DNA from: Pseudomonas grimontii
GTDB lineage: Bacteria > Pseudomonadota > Gammaproteobacteria > Pseudomonadales > Pseudomonadaceae
Direction of reading: 5' to 3'
Assembly (NCBI RefSeq): GCF_007858185.1
Contig: NZ_VFES01000012.1
Span: 62,001 to 126,000, forward strand
DNA length: 64,000 nucleotides
The notes beneath the pieces are model-generated. The model saw only the letters and a list, made by a program, of their open reading frames with translations. It searched no databases and was not told the DNA's origin. Below are positions 59,069 through 64,000 of this stretch, piece after piece (within the stretch, counting starts at the first letter, position 1; each line of letters begins with the position of its first letter). Both the position numbers and the translations under genes were made by a program.

Positions 59069-59677
59069 ATGCTAAAACTGACGCCACGCCAAGCTGAGAT
59101 TCTGGCTTTTATCAAGCGCTGCCTCGATGACAACGGCTACCCGCCGACGCGAGCGGAAATTGCGCTGGAACTGGGGTTCAAATCCCCCAACGCTGCCGAA
59201 GAACACCTCAAGGCCCTCGCTCGCAAAGGCGCGATCGAGATGACCCCCGGTGCTTCGCGGGGCATTCGCATCCCTGGCTTCGAAGCCAAGGCCGACGAAT
59301 CGACACTGCCGATCATCGGTCGCGTCGCCGCCGGTGCGCCAATCCTGGCACAGCAGCACGTCGAGGAATCCTGCAACATCAACCCGACCTTCTTCCATCC
59401 ACGTGCGGACTACCTGTTGCGGGTGCACGGCATGAGCATGAAGGACGTGGGTATCTTCGATGGCGACCTGCTGGCCGTCCACACCACCCGCGAAGCCCGT
59501 AATGGCCAGATCGTCGTCGCCCGGATCGGCGATGAAGTCACCGTCAAACGCTTCAAGCGCGAAGGCAGCAAGGTCTGGCTCCTGGCCGAGAACCCTGAGT
59601 TCGCCCCGATTGAAGTGAACCTGAAAGATCAGGACCTGGTGATCGAAGGCCTGAGCGTCGGCGTCATTCGCCGCTAA
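59069..59677 (+). CDS. lexA: SOS repressor LexA
   Basis: A 202-residue LexA: N-terminal winged-helix (TPRQAEILAFIKRCLDDNGY), cleavage site Ala88-Gly89 in VAAGAP, Ser123 in HGMSMKD, Lys160 in VTVKRFK. Two SOS boxes precede it. It controls sulA just downstream and probably also governs prophage induction through the CI-type repressor. Confidence 0.97.
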   Translation: MLKLTPRQAEILAFIKRCLDDNGYPPTRAEIALELGFKSPNAAEEHLKALARKGAIEMTPGASRGIRIPGFEAKADESTLPIIGRVAAGAPILAQQHVEESCNINPTFFHPRADYLLRVHGMSMKDVGIFDGDLLAVHTTREARNGQIVVARIGDEVTVKRFKREGSKVWLLAENPEFAPIEVNLKDQDLVIEGLSVGVIRR

Positions 59678-59687
59678 AGGAGGCATC

Positions 59688-60161
59688 ATGCAGCTCGTGC
59701 ACACCCCCCAACACACACAACTGTCGCTGTTCGAGGCCTTTATGGCCCAACCCCTTGCGCCCATCCTCAAGGAAACGGTCGAGGCGCCCTGGAGCGCCGA
59801 ACCTGAGGCGTTCAGTGAACTGTCGTTGCGCGGTGCGGCCGGGAGCTGCCTGAGTCTGCTGGCGCCGATCCTTCGCGAACTGAGCGAGGAACAGGATGCA
59901 CGCTGGTTGACGCTGATTGCCCCGCCCACCAGCCTGACCCAGGCCTGGCTGCGAGACGCCGGTCTTAACCGCGAACGCATCCTGTTGCTGCAACCACGTG
60001 GCACGCAAAGCGCTCAGCAGTTGACCTGTGAAGCCTTGCGCCTGGGCCGTAGCCACACCGTGGTGAGCTGGCTCAACCCACTGAATGCCACTACCAAGGC
60101 ACAGCTGATCAACGCGGCACGTACCGGCGATGCGCAGAGCTTGAATATTCGATTGGGGTAG
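59688..60161 (+). CDS. sulA: SOS cell-division inhibitor SulA
   Basis: A 157-residue SulA that blocks FtsZ after DNA damage. SLFEAFMAQPLAPILKE, the LTLIAPPTSLTQAWLRDAGL segment, and the late TVVSWLNPLNATT follow the Pseudomonas pattern. AGGAGG precedes the ATG. It lies ten bases after lexA, so it shares its SOS control. A REP-like hairpin follows. Confidence 0.92.
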   Translation: MQLVHTPQHTQLSLFEAFMAQPLAPILKETVEAPWSAEPEAFSELSLRGAAGSCLSLLAPILRELSEEQDARWLTLIAPPTSLTQAWLRDAGLNRERILLLQPRGTQSAQQLTCEALRLGRSHTVVSWLNPLNATTKAQLINAARTGDAQSLNIRLG

Positions 60162-60197
60162 TTCGGTGTGCCGCAGGCTATCCCTGCGGTGGGGCCT

Positions 60198-60226
60198 GCT
60201 GTGGCGAGCGGGCTTGCCACAACAGC
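60198..60226. repeat. REP-like hairpin after sulA
   Basis: CTGTGGC-GAGCGGGCTT-GCCACAACAG; shares GTGGCGAGCGGGCTTG with the inner arms of the repeat at 44631-44764. It could also act as a transcription end between sulA and the converging gene. Confidence 0.7.
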
Positions 60227-60243
60227 GAACCCACCTGCCACAC

Positions 60244-60477
60244 TCAGTGAAGAACGCGCGGGCCGTCTTCTTTCTCCGGCTCGCCTTCTGCCAGGCGACC
60301 TGCCATCTGCACACCAACGCTCAGCATGGCTTTTGCCACTTCCACGTGCTGGCCTTGCAGGAACGCCTTGGCGTCCTCGGAAAAATCCAGAATAACCAGA
60401 GAACCTTCGTCCTCAGCCCGGCGCAGCTCGATTCGGCCGTCAGGCAACTCAACAATTTCCAGAAAGGACGTCGGCAT
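60244..60477 (-). CDS. Small conserved protein (PA3009-like)
   Basis: A 77-residue acidic protein starting MPTSFLEIVELPDGRIELRR; the longer frame to 60519 is unlikely by comparison with known homologues. It contains LVILDFSEDAKAFLQGQHVE and ends in a charged tail. From memory it matches the PA3009 neighbour of sulA in P. aeruginosa. Function unknown. Confidence 0.75.
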   Translation of the reverse strand: MPTSFLEIVELPDGRIELRRAEDEGSLVILDFSEDAKAFLQGQHVEVAKAMLSVGVQMAGRLAEGEPEKEDGPRVLH

Positions 60478-60595
60478 AAAAGTCTGTTCTCCACGAAAGG
60501 CCGGGATTATATCAGTCATCCGCCCGGCCTCGCTGAGGATCTGAGGAGGTTTCTTTACGGCTTGATGAACGGTGCCATGTGAATCCGACCAACGT

Positions 60596-61117
60596 TCAGC
60601 ACTCGTTCAAACCTTCACGAAAGCGCAATGCCATCTTTTTCAGCGCCTGACGCCAGCCTTCCAATTCTTCGCGACTCAGTGGCTTGGGCTCTTCCTCTTC
60701 CAACGCAACCGCCACGATCAAGGGCTGGGTGACATCGCCCTTAGGCACATGGGGAACACGGGGCGGCTGAAACATATCCGCATGGGCCTTAAGCAGACGC
60801 GCGACCCAGCTGTCAGGGCTCTGGGCCATTTCCACCAGCTCGGCCAGCTCAGGGATCGCCATGCTTTCCAGCACTTCACGATTCATGATCATCTCCGCAC
60901 GGGGCGAACCGGCCTGGGGCAAGCGGTAGAACCCGGCGATCTCATGACACAAGCCCAGTAACGCACCATACAGGTGGAACAACGCGGCTTCACGCCCGGC
61001 CTGAACCAGCGCAATCGCGTTCATCTCCTTCCCTTCCTCGGCACGGCCAAGGGCTTCCAGGGACAAACCCGCGAAGTAAATTTTCTGGTTGGTACGGGTA
61101 TAGAGTTCGTTGGCCAT
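60596..61117 (-). CDS. DUF6586-like protein (PA3010-like)
   Basis: A 173-residue helical protein starting MANELYTRTNQKIYFAGLSL, with NAIALVQAGREAALFHLYGA and EGWRQALKKMALRFREGLN. It matches the topA neighbour PA3010 by memory of gene order. No catalytic motif. Role unknown. Confidence 0.8.
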   Translation of the reverse strand: MANELYTRTNQKIYFAGLSLEALGRAEEGKEMNAIALVQAGREAALFHLYGALLGLCHEIAGFYRLPQAGSPRAEMIMNREVLESMAIPELAELVEMAQSPDSWVARLLKAHADMFQPPRVPHVPKGDVTQPLIVAVALEEEEPKPLSREELEGWRQALKKMALRFREGLNEC

Positions 61118-61246
61118 AACGGCAATCTCCACAACGAATAAGCGTGATACTGGCTGAACAGTGTCACGGATCAGCCGAGCCTACTGCAAGTGCAATAAAC
61201 CGCTGCTTATGCGGGTCAAAACTCGACTTTCAGATCCAAACAGATC

Positions 61247-61342
61247 CAAATGCGGGAGGGGGCTTGCCCCGATAGCGAAGCATCAGTCATACACATGTCG
61301 ACTGATATACCGCTATCGGGGGCAAACCCCCTCCCACATTGG
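61247..61342. repeat. REP pair before topA end
   Basis: Inverted REP copies at about 61247-61278 and 61311-61342, core GGGAGGGGGCTTGCCCCGAT and its complement, 32 bases between them. Confidence 0.88.
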
Positions 61343-61363
61343 ATCTTCAGCGCATCCGACGGG

Positions 61364-63985
61364 TCAAGCGCCCTGGCGCTTGTCCTCGACCTTCCACTTG
61401 CCACCGTCGTAGAACGCCTTCCAGCCGGTAGGCTTGCCGTCCACTTCGGTCTGCACGTACTGCTCCTTGGTCTTGCGGCTATAGCGGATCACGGCTGGGC
61501 GACCATCCGGGTCCTTCTTCGGCGCTTCGCACAGGAAGTGGTACTTCGGATCGATCTCGTCCTTGTGCGGCACGATCTCCAGCACCAACGGCGCTCGGGT
61601 CTCGCGGTTTTTCGGGAACTGGCTGGCGGCCAGGAACAGGCCCGAAGCGCCGTCACGCAGGATGTAGGTGTCGTTGACCTTCTCGCACTTGAGTTCCGGC
61701 ATCTTCACCGGGTCCATCTTCGGCGGCGCCGCGTCACCGCTTTTCAGCAGTTTGCGCGTGTTCTTGCAGGTCGGGTTGGTGCAACCGAAGAACTTGCCGA
61801 AGCGGCCGGTCTTGAGTTGCATCTCGCTGCCGCACTTGTCGCATTCCAGGCTCGGGCCTTCGTAACCCTTGATGCGGTAGCTGCCCTCTTCAATCTCGTA
61901 GCCGTCGCAATCCGGGTTGTTACCGCAGATGTGCAGCTTGTGCTTCTCGTCCAGCAGGTAGGCATCCATCGCCGTGCTGCAGATCGGGCAGCGGTGCTTG
62001 CCACGCAGTACCAGCGACTCGGATTCACCCTCGTCGTCGGCGGCGATTTCATCGCCCGGCACCAGGTTGACGGTAGCCTTGCAGCGTTCTTTCGGCGGCA
62101 GGCTGTAGCCCGAGCAACCGAGGAACACGCCGGTGGACGCAGTACGAATCTGCATCGGACGGCCACAGGTCAGGCACGGGATGTCGGTCATCACCGGCTG
62201 GTTGGCACGCATGCCGCTCTCAGGGCTTTCGGCCACTTCGAGTTTTTTCTTGAAGTCGCCGTAGAACTCGTCCAGTACGTTTTTCCAGTCACGCTCTCCC
62301 TGGGCCACATCATCGAGGTTCTCTTCCATACCGGCGGTAAAGCCGTAGTCCATCAGGTTGGAGAAGCTCTCGGACAGGCGCTCGGTGACGATGTCGCCCA
62401 TCTTTTCCGAATAGAAACGACGGTTGTGCAGCGCGACGTAGCCACGGTCCTGGATGGTGGAAATGATCGCCGCGTAGGTCGAAGGACGACCGATACCGCG
62501 TTTCTCCATCTCTTTCACCAGGCTGGCTTCCGAATAACGCGCCGGCGGCTTGGTGAAGTGCTGGGACGGGTCGAGCTTGATCAGCTTCAACGTGTCGCCC
62601 TGGGCCATGTCCGGCAGCACATCGTCGTCACCGGGCTTGGCGATCTGCGGCATTACGCGGGTGTAGCCGTCGAACTTGAGGATACGGCCCTTGGCCCGCA
62701 GCTCGAAGTCCCCAGCGCCCACACTGACGGTGGTGGACAGGTATTGCGCCGGCAGCATCTGGCAAGCCAGGAACTGGCGCCAGATCAGCTCGTAGAGGCG
62801 CTCAGCGTCGCGTTCCATGCCACTCAGCTTGCTTGGCTCGGTGTTGGCATCGGAAGGACGAATCGCTTCGTGAGCCTCCTGGGCGCCTTCTTTGCTGCTG
62901 TAGACGTTCGGCTTCTCCGGCAGGTACTTCTTGCCGAATTCGCTTTCAATATAGGTACGCGCCATGGCCACCGCGTCTTGCGACAGGTTGGTGGAGTCGG
63001 TACGCATATAAGTGATGTAGCCGGCTTCGTACAGACGCTGGGCCATCATCATGGTTTTCTTCACCCCGAAGCCCAGGCGGTTGCTCGCGGCCTGTTGCAG
63101 GGTCGAGGTGATGAACGGCGCCGACGGCTTGCTGCTGGTCGGTTTGTCTTCACGCTTGACGATGCTGTAGCTGGAGGCTTTGAGCTTCTCCAGCGCGGCC
63201 ATGGCCTGGGCTTCGTTCAGCGGCTTGAACGCCTCGCCTTTCTCACGGGCCACTTCGAAGCGCACGTTGGCGCCCTTGGCGGTGCCCAGGTCGGCGTGGA
63301 CTTCCCAGTATTCTTCGGGGTTGAACGCACGGATCTCACGCTCACGCTCCACCACCAGCTTGACCGCTACCGATTGCACACGACCGGCGGACAGGCCACG
63401 GGCGATCTTGGCCCACAGCAGCGGCGAGACCATGTAACCCACGACACGGTCGAGGAAACGACGGGCCTGCTGGGCGTTGACGCGGTCGATGTCCAGCTCA
63501 CCCGGCTTGGAGAAGGCTTCCTGGATGGCTTTCTTGGTGATTTCGTTGAACACCACGCGCTTGTAGCGGCTGTCATCACCGCCGATGGCTTCCCGCAGGT
63601 GCCAGGCAATGGCTTCCCCTTCGCGGTCCAAGTCCGTTGCGAGATAGATGGTGTCGGCATCTTTGGCGAGCCGGCGCAGCTCTTCGATGACCTTTTCCTT
63701 GCCCGGAAGGATTTCGTACTTGGCCTTCCAGCCATGATCCGGGTCCACACCCATGCGCGAGACCAGCTGCTTGCGCGCTTTCTCTTTAGGCGTGAGCACC
63801 GGGCCTTCGCCCGCAGCCGCCTTGCCGCGCTTGGCGGCAGGCTCCTTGCTGGCGCTAGCCGAACCGCTGGTGGGCAGGTCTCGGATATGGCCGATACTCG
63901 ACTTCACCACGTACTCGTTGCCCAAGTACTTGTTGATGGTCTTGGCCTTAGCCGGGGATTCCACAATGACCAGCGATTTGCCCAT
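61364..63985 (-). CDS. topA: DNA topoisomerase I
   Basis: An 873-residue type IA topoisomerase. Toprim region VIVESPAKAKTI and the DLDREGEAIAWHL motif; the active-site Tyr is Tyr326 in ITYMRTDS. Three C-terminal zinc fingers are visible as CLTC..., CPIC... and CDKC... . It relaxes negative supercoils. The start is 15 bases from the window end, so its promoter is unseen. Confidence 0.97.
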   Translation of the reverse strand: MGKSLVIVESPAKAKTINKYLGNEYVVKSSIGHIRDLPTSGSASASKEPAAKRGKAAAGEGPVLTPKEKARKQLVSRMGVDPDHGWKAKYEILPGKEKVIEELRRLAKDADTIYLATDLDREGEAIAWHLREAIGGDDSRYKRVVFNEITKKAIQEAFSKPGELDIDRVNAQQARRFLDRVVGYMVSPLLWAKIARGLSAGRVQSVAVKLVVEREREIRAFNPEEYWEVHADLGTAKGANVRFEVAREKGEAFKPLNEAQAMAALEKLKASSYSIVKREDKPTSSKPSAPFITSTLQQAASNRLGFGVKKTMMMAQRLYEAGYITYMRTDSTNLSQDAVAMARTYIESEFGKKYLPEKPNVYSSKEGAQEAHEAIRPSDANTEPSKLSGMERDAERLYELIWRQFLACQMLPAQYLSTTVSVGAGDFELRAKGRILKFDGYTRVMPQIAKPGDDDVLPDMAQGDTLKLIKLDPSQHFTKPPARYSEASLVKEMEKRGIGRPSTYAAIISTIQDRGYVALHNRRFYSEKMGDIVTERLSESFSNLMDYGFTAGMEENLDDVAQGERDWKNVLDEFYGDFKKKLEVAESPESGMRANQPVMTDIPCLTCGRPMQIRTASTGVFLGCSGYSLPPKERCKATVNLVPGDEIAADDEGESESLVLRGKHRCPICSTAMDAYLLDEKHKLHICGNNPDCDGYEIEEGSYRIKGYEGPSLECDKCGSEMQLKTGRFGKFFGCTNPTCKNTRKLLKSGDAAPPKMDPVKMPELKCEKVNDTYILRDGASGLFLAASQFPKNRETRAPLVLEIVPHKDEIDPKYHFLCEAPKKDPDGRPAVIRYSRKTKEQYVQTEVDGKPTGWKAFYDGGKWKVEDKRQGA

Positions 63986-64000
63986 GGATCGGAAAATTCC

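Noticed and set aside
31684..61342. Recurrent GGGGGCAAGCCCCCTCCCAC repeats as a CRISPR array
   Set aside because: Copies are scattered, paired in inverted form and lack regular spacers; they are REP elements.

Overview
The window is Pseudomonas chromosome of the P. fluorescens group. High GC content, the REP family repeats and the order of core genes support this. From memory the core genes follow two P. aeruginosa blocks: dusA-tal-rssC-rssB-pilZ-mlaA ... queF-cupredoxin-copRS (PA2795 to PA2810 order), then lolCDE-pilZ-GDPD-sth ... gap-mfd-csiV ... nagZ-psrA-lexA-sulA ... topA (PA2986 to PA3011 order).

Positions 1 to about 25,058 are the integrase-proximal part of a prophage whose other end lies left of the window. 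It sits against the 5' end of dusA. Read leftward from its regulatory core it carries: cro-like gene, CII-like activator, a DksA/TraR-type zinc finger protein, a toprim-VapE primase/helicase, a Q-like putative antiterminator, a repeat-rich gap, holin, small and large terminase, gpW, portal, ClpP-like protease, decoration and major capsid proteins (a lambda-type head), then gpZ-like, gpV, gpW and gpJ proteins of a P2-type contractile tail. Three look-alike intrinsic terminators lie inside this late operon. Read rightward from a LexA-like CI repressor there is an early operon of small genes: a KilAC-domain protein, two PrtN-family regulators, an HD phosphohydrolase and a DNA cytosine methyltransferase.

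Between that operon and the integrase lies an AT-rich, leftward two-gene cassette: an SF1 (UvrD-like) helicase and an ImmA/IrrE-like protein whose HExxH motif is broken. It looks like prophage cargo, possibly a defence or toxin-antitoxin pair, and it is the best candidate here for an undescribed system.

From 25,059 to 35,389 the genes are dusA, tal, an anti-sigma-antagonist pathway (rssB/rssC), a PilZ protein, mlaA, a HAD-like protein behind a Pho-box-like site, queF, and a copper module (cupredoxin divergent from copRS, with a CusR/CopR-type palindrome between them). Next comes an AT-rich orphan gene for a YopT-like (C58) cysteine protease, at the point where the two conserved blocks meet.

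From 36,547 to the end are housekeeping genes: the lipoprotein exporter lolCDE, a PilZ protein, a glycerophosphodiesterase, sthA, apbE, a chalcone-isomerase-like protein, gap, mfd, csiV, two convergent SWIM/SNF2 helicase paralogues, nagZ, psrA with two palindromic boxes, lexA with two SOS boxes, sulA, two small conserved proteins and topA. No rRNA, tRNA or CRISPR array was seen. Function calls rest on motif reading and gene order, not on database searches.
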